Origin: Treponema sp. UBA1240
Lineage (GTDB): Bacteria > Spirochaetota > Spirochaetia > Treponematales > Treponemataceae
Length of the DNA: 16,944 nt
Direction of reading: 5' to 3'
NCBI GenBank assembly: GCA_002308875.1
Contig: DBWK01000071.1
Span: 3,988 to 20,931 of the forward strand
Below the pieces are notes generated by a model that had not been told where the DNA came from, ran no database searches, and worked only from the letters and a program-made list of their open reading frames with translations. Shown here piece by piece: positions 1-6,979 of this stretch. Position 1 is the stretch's first letter. Every line of letters begins with the position of its first letter. A program made the position numbers and the translations under genes.

Positions 1-456
1 GGTAAGCTCCACAGCGGAAAATTGTCCGTTGCTGTTTCTTCACTGGAAACACTATTGCCGCTGTTCCCGGGTGCTGTTTATCCGCAGTTTGTCCGCCTGC
101 AGGATAATGAGGCCCAGCTTGAAAGCTTCTACAGGTTTTGGAAAGAAAAAGCGGGCTCTGTTATTATTCAGAAATATGATGATTTTTGCGGTAAACTGCC
201 TCAAAGAAAAGTCGCGGATTTGGCACCGGTATGCCGCAATCCCTGCTGGCACTTGCGGCGTGATTTGTCCGTTCTTGTCGACGGTTCCGTGCCTTTCTGC
301 CGTGAAGCGGTTCTGGACGGAATAATCGGAAATGCGTTTGATGATTCGCTTGAATCAATATGGGAAAAGAATGAAGCATTGTTTGCCGAACAGGTGGACA
401 ACGTTTACGGAGGAATCTGCGAAAACTGTGATGAATACTATACCTTCAATTTTTAA
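1..456 (+). CDS. C-terminal part of a SPASM-domain (probable radical SAM) protein, 5' truncated by the window
   Basis: The frame is open from base 1 to a TAA at 454-456, so this is the last ~151 residues of a longer protein whose start lies to the left. The visible part resembles a SPASM domain, the auxiliary iron-sulfur module of radical SAM enzymes. Cysteine codons start at 232 and 244 (CRNPCWHL), then comes a VDGSVPFCRE segment with a Cys at 298, then ICENC near the end (418 and 427), then the terminal YYTFNF. The Cys-x3-Cys, G-x-V-x-x-C and C-x2-C order fits SPASM cluster binding. From memory, spirochaetes have a lineage-specific SPASM family (spiro-SPASM) of this kind. The radical SAM core itself is not in the window, so its catalysis is inferred. 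The stop overlaps the next gene by 26 bp, suggesting one operon with the sugar genes that follow. The substrate is unknown. Confidence 0.75.
   Translation, partial: GKLHSGKLSVAVSSLETLLPLFPGAVYPQFVRLQDNEAQLESFYRFWKEKAGSVIIQKYDDFCGKLPQRKVADLAPVCRNPCWHLRRDLSVLVDGSVPFCREAVLDGIIGNAFDDSLESIWEKNEALFAEQVDNVYGGICENCDEYYTFNF
409..414 (+). promoter_or_regulatory. GGAGGA ribosome-binding site inside the SPASM gene
   Basis: GGAGGA lies 16 nt before the ATG at 431 and is the only strong Shine-Dalgarno-like sequence near it. The spacing is longer than usual, so re-initiation by ribosomes finishing the upstream gene at 456 may also contribute. It supports ATG 431 over the further upstream in-frame ATG at 332. 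Confidence 0.45.
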
Positions 457-1399
457 CGAAAAACAATTCAAGCGTACTGTTCTCGGCGGAAACGAGCTTA
501 CGGCGGCTCCAGAAGACTGTCTGCCTTTTTCTGTAATTCTGTTGAACCGTGGTGCAAGACACTACCGTACTCAGATAATACAGCAGCTTTTAAAATACAG
601 ATTCCGTTCCATTCTTTCGGTAGAGCTTTCGGGTGAAAACTACGAGCTTGCAACGCTTTCAAAAACCTATCCTTCGGTTAAGTTTCTCATTCCTTTGGAA
701 GAAGTTACTGTGGGCGATATGATTAACATGGGAATGGAAGAGCTTGATACAAAGTTTGTGCTTGTTATTTGGAACGATGCGATGTTTTCATATCCCTCGC
801 TGCCGCTTAAGCTGATTGAAAAAATAATTGCGGATGACCGTCTTTGTACGGTTCCTCTTTTAACGACTCATTCCGGTCAGTCCATTCCGGTTGGATTTAT
901 GCCTGTGAACGAACAGAATAAATTCAAGGTTTTATCTTCAATGTGCTATCAGGATGATGTTCCAACCCTTTATCCGTTTGACTATATCGGAATTTACAAC
1001 CGCGAAAAGTTTATGCAGCTCGGCGGTTTTGACTATACAATAAAAACTTCGTACTGGCAGAATTTGGATTTCTTTTTCCGTTCCTGGCTCTGGGGCGAGA
1101 AAACCGCCGTTGCAACGCTTTTTAAGGTTTCGTATCAGGGCGAAACACCCTGTGAGGACATAACGACTGACGAATACTATCTGCGGTTTTTCCTTAAGAA
1201 TCTTGTTCCTCAATATAAGATGGATCATGCGGAAGTTCCTTTTAAAAAAGTTTTTTCTTTTATAAACAAGTATCCCAAAGGGCTTTTGGAAGCTATCCAG
1301 CATTTTAAGGATGCCCGCAATTGGGTCGAAAAAAACCAGTACCGCTTTAAGACGGATGCGAAACTTCTTATGGATTCCTGGGACAGCGAAGAAAAATGA
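431..1399 (+). CDS. GT2-like glycosyltransferase family protein (GT-A fold candidate), 322 aa
   Basis: The protein has features of a family 2 glycosyltransferase, though diverged. SVILLNRG at residues 34-41 resembles the GT-A N-terminal strand. A VIWNDAMF segment at 112-119 sits where a DxD-like metal/nucleotide motif is expected. GGFDYT at 198-203, followed by QNLDFFFRSW, matches the usual GGFD...ED-L-x-x-R pattern, with Q-N replacing the common acidic pair. There is no signal peptide or obvious membrane segment, so it is probably cytosolic or peripheral. The frame is open further upstream to ATG 332, but that would bury about 100 bp in the preceding gene. ATG 431 gives a modest overlap and a ribosome-binding site. 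The end overlaps the next start by 4 bp (ATGA at 1396-1399), implying translational coupling with the SpsF/SpsG/methyltransferase gene. The sugar donor and acceptor cannot be read from the sequence. Confidence 0.6.
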   Translation: MNTIPSIFNEKQFKRTVLGGNELTAAPEDCLPFSVILLNRGARHYRTQIIQQLLKYRFRSILSVELSGENYELATLSKTYPSVKFLIPLEEVTVGDMINMGMEELDTKFVLVIWNDAMFSYPSLPLKLIEKIIADDRLCTVPLLTTHSGQSIPVGFMPVNEQNKFKVLSSMCYQDDVPTLYPFDYIGIYNREKFMQLGGFDYTIKTSYWQNLDFFFRSWLWGEKTAVATLFKVSYQGETPCEDITTDEYYLRFFLKNLVPQYKMDHAEVPFKKVFSFINKYPKGLLEAIQHFKDARNWVEKNQYRFKTDAKLLMDSWDSEEK

Positions 1400-3810
1400 C
1401 CATCGTAGTTGTTCAAAGCAGACTGGGCTCTACACGTCTGCACGGAAAAGCTCTTTTGCCTCTCAACGGAAAGCCTGTTCTGGCTCATGTTCTTAATGCC
1501 ATGAAGCATGTTCCGGCGGACGGTTATTACCTTGCAACTGATTATTCTTCTGAAGAAAAACTTAAGCCCGTAGCGCAGGAATGCGGGTTTGAATGTTTTG
1601 CCGGACCGGAAGATGATGTTCTTAAACGTTTTTGCATGCTGATAGAAAAAACCGGTGCGGATGTTGTACTCCGTGCTACCGGTGACAATCCGTTTTTGTT
1701 TTTTGAAGCTGCCGTTAAAACCGTTGAAGTTTTTTCTGAAAAGAACTGTGATTATTTTACGTTTACAGGGTTGCCCCATGGAAGCGGTGTTGAAATTTTC
1801 AACGCAAAAAGTCTTTTAAAAGCTGAAGCAAACACAAATCTGCCTTATGACAGAGAACACGTAGGACCGGCGCTGTATAATCACAAAGACAAGTTCGTTT
1901 CGGTTTTTGAAAAAGCGCCCGAAGAATGGTATTATCCGAATTTGCGCACAACGATTGATACTGCAGCTGATTACAGAAGATCACAATATATGGCAGAAAG
2001 TCTGAATCTTCCGGCAACGTGCGGCGATATCGTAAAGCTTGCCCAAAAATGTGCCAAACCTGTGCTTTTTGTTCCTTCTGTAACAAAGGGTAACGGAACG
2101 GGGCATCTCCGCCGCTGTATTGAACTTGCGGGGCAGGTTTACGGCGATATACTTATTCCGCATAACGCCGATTTGCCCGAAATTGCGGGATTTTTAAACA
2201 ATATTCCTGACTACCGGATTGTTACTGAACTACCGCAAAAAAACGAGTATTCACTGATTGTAGCTGACACTTTTATGATGGACAGGAATCTTGCATCGGG
2301 ATTTTTGGGGCTGGCTCCCGTTGTTGCCATAGATGAAGGTTCTGCTTATTCTGACTATGCGGATTATCTGATTGATATAATTCCCTCGTGCGAATACACG
2401 AGGAAGCCAAATTTTAAAAACAGTGGTTTTATTCCTCTGCCTGAAAACAGACGCAAAAGACCGTCTTCAATACAAAAAGTTATGGTTGTTTTCGGTGGCG
2501 AAGATCCCGCCGGTTTTGCAGTACCTTTTGCAACCATGTGTGCCGCCATCAATCTTGATGTAACGGCAGTTATTGCAAATCCAGAAGCGCAAAAACCTAA
2601 TCCGCGCATTACTTTTGTAAAGCCTGTCGCAAATCTTAAGGAAACACTCCGCGATTATGATTTGGTAATAACACATTACGGTTTTACCGCTTTTGAAGCT
2701 GTTGCCGCCGGCTGTGCAGTTCTGCTTGCTGAAACAACAGAACTGCATATGAAGCTTGCGCAAACTTTCGGCTTTGCAACACTTTCGCTTGATGAAATGA
2801 CAGAAGCCGACCTTGCTAAAAAGCTTGAAAATGTGGAAAAGCTTTTTCCTTCTTCAAAAGAAATGAACGACATATACAAGCGTATAAACAACGAAAAGTT
2901 GTCGGATTTTATTACATCACTTCTTTCTTTGCGCAGGTTTGACTGTCCTGTATGCGGTGAAAAAAAACAGGCTGATTTTTCGGTTGCACGATTTGCGAAC
3001 AGAACCGTAAGACGCTGCAACTCCTGTGGAATGCTATATCTTGCCGCCTCTTGCGAGCCGGAAAAAACTTATTCCGAATCATATTTTTTTGATGAATACA
3101 AAAACCAGTACGGCAAAACTTATCTTGAAGACTTTGACAGCATAAAAGCGCAGGGCATACGCCGGAGTACAATAATGGATGAATTGTACTGGAAAACAAA
3201 TAAAGGAAAAAAGAACGAAAGTTTTCCGGCTGTTCTTGACGTTGGCTGTGCGTATGGGCCTTTTATGGCGGCGGCACATGAGTCCGGCTGGGAAGTTTTT
3301 GGTACTGATATTTCGGAAGATGCAGCAGATTATGTTGCGAACACGCTTGAGTTCCCTGCCTGTGCGTCCGCATTTCCCGATATCGATACAAAAAAAGAAT
3401 TCGGCAGAGAAAAATTTGAAGCTGTTTCAATGTGGTATGTGATAGAACACTTTAGTGATTTGCGTCCCGTTCTGCAAAAAGTCAGTGAATGCCTTAATCC
3501 CGGAGGAATTTTTGCTTTTTCCACTCCGTCTGCTTCCGGTGTTTCTGCCAAATATAACACTGAAAACTTTTTTCAGAACAGTCCATCCGACCATTATACG
3601 CTTTGGGAACCGGAAGAATGTGACGCAATTCTTCAGAAATTCGGATTTAAGGTACTGAAAATAGTTTCAACCGGACAGCATCCTGAAAGGTTTCCGTATT
3701 ACAAAAATCATCCTTTTAAAAGAAAAGGACTGCATTATCGTTTTTATTCCCTGTTGAGCAAGGTGTGCGGGTTGGGTGACACTTTTGAAGTATATTGTAA
3801 AAAACTGTAG
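1396..3810 (+). CDS. Three-domain fusion: SpsF-like cytidylyltransferase, SpsG/PseG-like UDP-sugar hydrolase or transferase, zinc-ribbon SAM methyltransferase (804 aa)
   Basis: Residues 1-215 look like an SpsF/NeuA-type CTP:sugar cytidylyltransferase: VVVQSRLGSTRLHGK at 4-18, RATGDNPF at 93-100 and PNLRTTIDTAADY at 181-193. Residues 222-505 resemble SpsG/PseG, the GT-B-like hydrolases that remove UDP in pseudaminic acid synthesis. Supporting motifs are GTGHLRR at 234-240, DEGSAYSDY at 313-321, FGGEDPAGF at 366-374 and THYGFTAFEA at 426-435, where HYG replaces the usual small glycine-rich turn. Residues 516-804 carry a zinc ribbon (Cys 517, 520, 541, 544), then a class I methyltransferase: VLDVGCAYG at 613-621, GTDIS at 636-640 and YVIEHF at 681-686. 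The order SpsF then SpsG matches the neighbouring spsF-spsG genes of Bacillus subtilis. All three parts keep recognisable motifs and there is no frameshift. The likely role is to activate and methylate an unusual sugar, probably in the cytosol. The exact substrate is unknown. Confidence 0.8.
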   Translation: MTIVVVQSRLGSTRLHGKALLPLNGKPVLAHVLNAMKHVPADGYYLATDYSSEEKLKPVAQECGFECFAGPEDDVLKRFCMLIEKTGADVVLRATGDNPFLFFEAAVKTVEVFSEKNCDYFTFTGLPHGSGVEIFNAKSLLKAEANTNLPYDREHVGPALYNHKDKFVSVFEKAPEEWYYPNLRTTIDTAADYRRSQYMAESLNLPATCGDIVKLAQKCAKPVLFVPSVTKGNGTGHLRRCIELAGQVYGDILIPHNADLPEIAGFLNNIPDYRIVTELPQKNEYSLIVADTFMMDRNLASGFLGLAPVVAIDEGSAYSDYADYLIDIIPSCEYTRKPNFKNSGFIPLPENRRKRPSSIQKVMVVFGGEDPAGFAVPFATMCAAINLDVTAVIANPEAQKPNPRITFVKPVANLKETLRDYDLVITHYGFTAFEAVAAGCAVLLAETTELHMKLAQTFGFATLSLDEMTEADLAKKLENVEKLFPSSKEMNDIYKRINNEKLSDFITSLLSLRRFDCPVCGEKKQADFSVARFANRTVRRCNSCGMLYLAASCEPEKTYSESYFFDEYKNQYGKTYLEDFDSIKAQGIRRSTIMDELYWKTNKGKKNESFPAVLDVGCAYGPFMAAAHESGWEVFGTDISEDAADYVANTLEFPACASAFPDIDTKKEFGREKFEAVSMWYVIEHFSDLRPVLQKVSECLNPGGIFAFSTPSASGVSAKYNTENFFQNSPSDHYTLWEPEECDAILQKFGFKVLKIVSTGQHPERFPYYKNHPFKRKGLHYRFYSLLSKVCGLGDTFEVYCKKL

Positions 3811-3823
3811 AGGACAAAAGATT

Positions 3824-5401
3824 ATGAGCAGACATATATTGATTTTAGGAGCAGGTCTTATGCAGAAACCTGCCGTTGAAAGCGCAAAAAAACTTGGTTG
3901 GCATGTAACAGTGGCTGACGGTAATCCGTCAGCGGTGTGTGCACCGCTTGCAGACCAGTTTGAAAACATAGATTTAAAGGATTTGCCTGCTCTTTCAGAT
4001 TTATGCAAAAAAATGAAAGCCGGTGACGGACTTGATGCGGTTTTTACAGCTGGTACCGATTTTTCAGCGGCGGTTGCATACCTTGCCGAACAGAATGGCT
4101 TGCCCGGACACAGTTATGAGGCCGCCTGCAACGCTACTGACAAAATACGTATGAGAAAGTGCTTTGCTGCTGCTAATGTAAAGTCACCCGCTTTTGTAGA
4201 AGTAAGCGGAAGCTCTGTAAACGATGTTTCCGTTCCTTTCGGGTTTCCTGTTGTTGTAAAACCTGTAGATAATATGGGTGCACGTGGTTGCAGAATCTGC
4301 CGTACGGAATCAGAACTGAACCAAGCCTTAAAAACGGCTGTTTCGTTTTCAAGAACAGGTAGGGCTGTTGTTGAAGAATATATGGACGGTCCTGAGTTTT
4401 CGCTTGATTCGCTGCTTTATGAGGGCAAGCTTGTAATTACAGGGTTTGCGGACAGACATATTTTTTATCCGCCGTACTTTATTGAAATGGGGCATACTAT
4501 GTCCACCGAATTACCGCCCGAAAAACTGCAGGAAGTTGCGGTTACTTTTGAAAAAGGAATAAGGGCTCTTGGTCTTTCATGCGGAGCTTGTAAAGGCGAT
4601 ATGAAGCTTACTTCAAAAGGTGCGGGAATAGGCGAAATTGCCGCAAGACTTTCGGGCGGCTATATGTCGGGTTGGACGTTCCCATATGCGTCAGGTATAA
4701 ACCTTACGGAACAGGCCCTGCTCATTGCGATGGGAATAAAGCCTCCTCTTTTTGAAGAAAGCTCGCTCTCAAAAATGAAAAAGCTTTCTGAAAACGTATG
4801 GTATTATGAACCGAAAAAATATAGTGCTGAACGTGCCTGGGTTTCTATCCCCGGGGTAGTGAAAGAAATTTACGGCTACGAAAAAGCTGAAAAAATACGG
4901 GAGCTCAAAGACCTGCTTCCTCGCGCGGAAAATGGCTCAAACGTTGTGTTTCCTGTAAATAACGTTGAAAAATGCGGAAACTGTATAACACTTGCGCGGA
5001 CACGCAAAAAAGCCGTAATCTCATGCGAAGACGCCGTTAAAAACATCGTTATGCGTTTAAAAACTGATGAACAAGTTACGGAAGATTTTTTGAACCAAAA
5101 AACTGATTTTCCGCCGTCAGCTTTTGTAATAAGCGAAGAGGATTATGCAAAAATAGAATCACTTTCTGATTGCACGGTGTATGACACTGGAAAAAAATGG
5201 CAGAAGCAGATACCATCCTTTCTTTTAAAATATACGAATTCCTTAATGGACTGGAATCACAAGACTATGAAAGATGCGTTGAATCAGTTTGAAACGTATT
5301 TTTGGGGAAAAGTTGAAGTCCCGTGTAAAATTTTTTGGAAATATCTTTTGCGCGGGAGTGTGCAGGGTTTGCTGTATCTTGCCGATAAGATAAAGGGATA
5401 G
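3824..5401 (+). CDS. ATP-grasp ligase (CarB/PylC-like) with an unusual C-terminal extension, 525 aa
   Basis: This is an ATP-grasp enzyme of the carboxylate-amine/thiol ligase type, which activates a carboxylate with ATP and joins it to an amine. Residues 4-40 form a pre-ATP-grasp Rossmann-like unit (HILILGAG, ADGNP). FPVVVKPVDNMGARG at 141-155 is the ATP-binding strand and glycine loop. VVEEYMDGPEFS at 182-193 and GIGEIAARLSGG at 268-279 supply the later nucleotide and metal-site segments. Residues from about 410 to 525 match no domain I recognise. This tail is rich in Trp, Tyr, Phe and Lys, with an amphipathic-looking end. ATG 3824 is chosen because AGAGGA overlaps the upstream stop about 10 nt before it; an upstream in-frame ATG at 3776 would overlap the fusion gene. 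In sugar clusters such enzymes often add an amino acid or acyl group to a sugar. That use here is inference from the neighbours. Confidence 0.75.
   Translation: MSRHILILGAGLMQKPAVESAKKLGWHVTVADGNPSAVCAPLADQFENIDLKDLPALSDLCKKMKAGDGLDAVFTAGTDFSAAVAYLAEQNGLPGHSYEAACNATDKIRMRKCFAAANVKSPAFVEVSGSSVNDVSVPFGFPVVVKPVDNMGARGCRICRTESELNQALKTAVSFSRTGRAVVEEYMDGPEFSLDSLLYEGKLVITGFADRHIFYPPYFIEMGHTMSTELPPEKLQEVAVTFEKGIRALGLSCGACKGDMKLTSKGAGIGEIAARLSGGYMSGWTFPYASGINLTEQALLIAMGIKPPLFEESSLSKMKKLSENVWYYEPKKYSAERAWVSIPGVVKEIYGYEKAEKIRELKDLLPRAENGSNVVFPVNNVEKCGNCITLARTRKKAVISCEDAVKNIVMRLKTDEQVTEDFLNQKTDFPPSAFVISEEDYAKIESLSDCTVYDTGKKWQKQIPSFLLKYTNSLMDWNHKTMKDALNQFETYFWGKVEVPCKIFWKYLLRGSVQGLLYLADKIKG
5393..5398 (+). 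promoter_or_regulatory. AAGGGA ribosome-binding site that decides the amidase start
   Basis: AAGGGA ends 9 nt before ATG 5408 but only 3 nt before the in-frame TTG at 5402. The spacing therefore favours ATG 5408. It lies in the last codons of the ATP-grasp gene, consistent with co-translation. Confidence 0.55.
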
Positions 5402-5407
5402 TTGTTT

Positions 5408-6433
5408 ATGAAGCGAAAAAAATTACTTTTTGTGTTATGCGGCTTTTTATTCTATCTCTTATGCTGTTATTGTCAGAACATAAATATCGTTGATCTGACA
5501 CAACAGCTGAATGCGGATCTGTATTGGGATACGCTTTCCGGAACGGGAGTTCTGGAAAAAAAAGGACATGTCGTGCAGTTTCAGACAAACGAAACACTTG
5601 TTGTTGCGGATTATGTCCTGATGAAAATTACTGACGCGCCCGTGCGGAAGGACGGCAGCGTGTATGTTACGGAAAACTTTGCGGAATGTGTCCGCGGTTT
5701 TCTTGATTCTGACGGTGGCGAAAGCCTTTTTACCGTCGGTGCAATTCTGATTGATCCGGGCCATGGTGGAAAAGACAGTGGTGCGGTAGGAAAGCACACC
5801 GTTGACGGCAAAAAGTTTGAAATATATGAAAAGGATGTGGTTCTTAAAGTTTCTGAAGAATTGTACAAGAAACTTAAAAAGACATATCCCGATAAAAAAA
5901 TACTTATGACAAGAAGTGACGACACTTTTTTGTCATTGGAAGAAAGGGTTGAGATTGCCAACACTGTTCCGCTGGAAGCGCATGAGGCTATACTTTATGT
6001 GTCAGTCCACGCAAATTCGGCTTTTGATAAAAAGGCGAGCGGTTTTGAGGTTTGGTATCTCAGTCCGGGGTATCGCAGAACAATTATTGCGGATGATGCC
6101 GCCGATAAAGAAATTCTGCCGATACTTAATACGATGCTGGAAGAAGAATTTACTACGGAGAGTACTCTGATAGCTAAATTTATTCTGGAAAATCTTGATG
6201 CGGCTGTAGGTGATTTAAGTCCCAACCGCGGCATTAAGGAAGAAGAATGGTTTGTTGTCCGCAATGCAAACATGCCGAGCGTTCTGGTAGAAGTCGGCTT
6301 TGTAAGCAATGAAAAGGAAGCAAAGTTATTGGCAGACGAAAGCTACTTGCGCAAAGTAACAGCCGGGATATATAATGGGCTGGCAGCATTCATAATGCAC
6401 TTTGAACGGTCAAGAGGTTTTACGGGCGAATAA
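5408..6433 (+). CDS. N-acetylmuramoyl-L-alanine amidase (Amidase_3, zinc-dependent), exported, 341 aa
   Basis: The enzyme cleaves the amide bond between MurNAc and the peptide stem of peptidoglycan in the periplasm. Residues 1-22 are a basic, hydrophobic export signal ending in a Cys-rich stretch (LLCCYC). This is not a clean lipobox, because no small residue precedes the cysteines. Residues ~25-100 resemble the beta-rich N-terminal module (AMIN or copper-amine-oxidase-N type) often fused to such amidases. The catalytic domain starts at ~112 with LIDPGHGG, supplying His 119. Glu 141 (YEKDVV), His 201 (SVHAN) and Glu 295 (LVEVGFVSN) complete the zinc and catalytic set. About 60 residues between SVHAN and the RGI segment suggest an inserted regulatory helix, as in the AmiC family. 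It is followed by a GerMN gene (1-bp overlap, TAATG) and flaA. A role in wall remodelling, perhaps for periplasmic flagella, fits this position. Confidence 0.9.
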   Translation: MKRKKLLFVLCGFLFYLLCCYCQNINIVDLTQQLNADLYWDTLSGTGVLEKKGHVVQFQTNETLVVADYVLMKITDAPVRKDGSVYVTENFAECVRGFLDSDGGESLFTVGAILIDPGHGGKDSGAVGKHTVDGKKFEIYEKDVVLKVSEELYKKLKKTYPDKKILMTRSDDTFLSLEERVEIANTVPLEAHEAILYVSVHANSAFDKKASGFEVWYLSPGYRRTIIADDAADKEILPILNTMLEEEFTTESTLIAKFILENLDAAVGDLSPNRGIKEEEWFVVRNANMPSVLVEVGFVSNEKEAKLLADESYLRKVTAGIYNGLAAFIMHFERSRGFTGE

Positions 6434-6912
6434 TGAAGAAATTTTCACTGAATAATTGCGGAAAAGTATTACTGATATTGTTATGTATTGTAACAGTTGT
6501 ATCGGTTGCTCTTGTTTTAATTAAAGGAAACGGCTCAAGAAGGATATTCCTTTTTGAACAGCAGAACAAAGAAAATTTGACTGCGGAAATTCGTTACCTT
6601 AAAAAAACGGCAGCCAAAGACGGCATAAAAAACTATGTGGATGAATTGCTGCTGGGGCCGATAACACCACAATGTCGTCCTTTGTTTCCTTACGGAACGC
6701 ATGTTAAGTCACTGTTCCTTCGTGACGGTGTTCTTTATGTGAATTTGTCGGAGGAAGCAATACAGCTAAAGGAGGGGAAAGCCTCAGAACCATTGGTCGC
6801 AACTGAAATTTTTAAAAAAAATATTTTTACAAATTTCAGAAATGTTGATATAATTAAATTATATATCGTGGGAAATGAAGTGTACGTTGATAAAGCGTCC
6901 GTAGACAAATAA
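6433..6912 (+). CDS. GerMN-domain membrane-anchored protein, 159 aa
   Basis: Residues 12-30 form one hydrophobic segment after a short basic start, so the protein is probably anchored in the inner membrane with its C-terminal domain outside. Residues ~48-155 match the GerMN fold first described in the sporulation and germination protein GerM. Recognisable parts are the YVDELLLGP segment, followed by a Pro-rich turn and FPYGT, then the VLYVNLSEEA strand and a closing LYIVGNEVYVD strand. GerMN domains are thought to bind peptidoglycan or partner proteins and also occur in bacteria that do not sporulate. The start codon shares one base with the amidase stop (TAATG), which suggests coupled translation and a joint role at the cell wall. 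Its exact job is not known. Confidence 0.8.
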   Translation: MKKFSLNNCGKVLLILLCIVTVVSVALVLIKGNGSRRIFLFEQQNKENLTAEIRYLKKTAAKDGIKNYVDELLLGPITPQCRPLFPYGTHVKSLFLRDGVLYVNLSEEAIQLKEGKASEPLVATEIFKKNIFTNFRNVDIIKLYIVGNEVYVDKASVDK

Positions 6913-6914
6913 CG

Positions 6915-6942
6915 TTGACAAGCTTAGTCGTATGCTTAAAGT
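6915..6942 (+). promoter_or_regulatory. Candidate sigma-70-type promoter of flaA
   Basis: A perfect TTGACA at 6915-6920 is followed after 16 nt by TAAAGT at 6937-6942, a 4/6 match to TATAAT. This would start transcription near 6949 and leave a ~30-nt leader containing the strong AAAAAGGAG site. TATAAC at 6950-6955 is an alternative -10 but has no good -35 at normal distance. The leader also holds the 8-bp palindrome ACACGTGT (6954-6961). I found no well-spaced sigma-28 site. Confidence 0.4.
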
Positions 6943-6979
6943 ACAAGGCTATAACACGTGTATAAAAAAGGAGCTTTGA

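Noticed and set aside
332..430. Upstream ATG 332 as the start of the glycosyltransferase-like gene
   Set aside because: It would overlap the SPASM gene by about 125 bp and adds residues unlike the rest of the protein. ATG 431 has GGAGGA upstream.
1225..1779. 184-residue open frame on the - strand
   Set aside because: It lies across two well-supported + strand genes, has no recognisable domain or ribosome-binding site, and looks like a shadow of them.
3776..3823. Upstream ATG 3776 as the start of the ATP-grasp gene
   Set aside because: The ATP-grasp fold starts with HILILGAG right after ATG 3824, which has a ribosome-binding site; the extra 16 residues lie inside the preceding gene.
5402..5407. 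TTG 5402 as the start of the amidase
   Set aside because: It is only 3 nt from the AAGGGA site; ATG 5408 is well spaced and gives a proper signal peptide start.
5408..5475. Lipobox in the amidase signal peptide
   Set aside because: The LLCCYC stretch has no Gly, Ala or Ser before a cysteine, so lipidation is not supported; a plain signal peptide or anchor is safer.
6937..6965. Sigma-28-like promoter TAAA...GTGTATAA before flaA
   Set aside because: The spacing is 17 instead of 15, the second box is poor, and its start point would fall on the ribosome-binding site.
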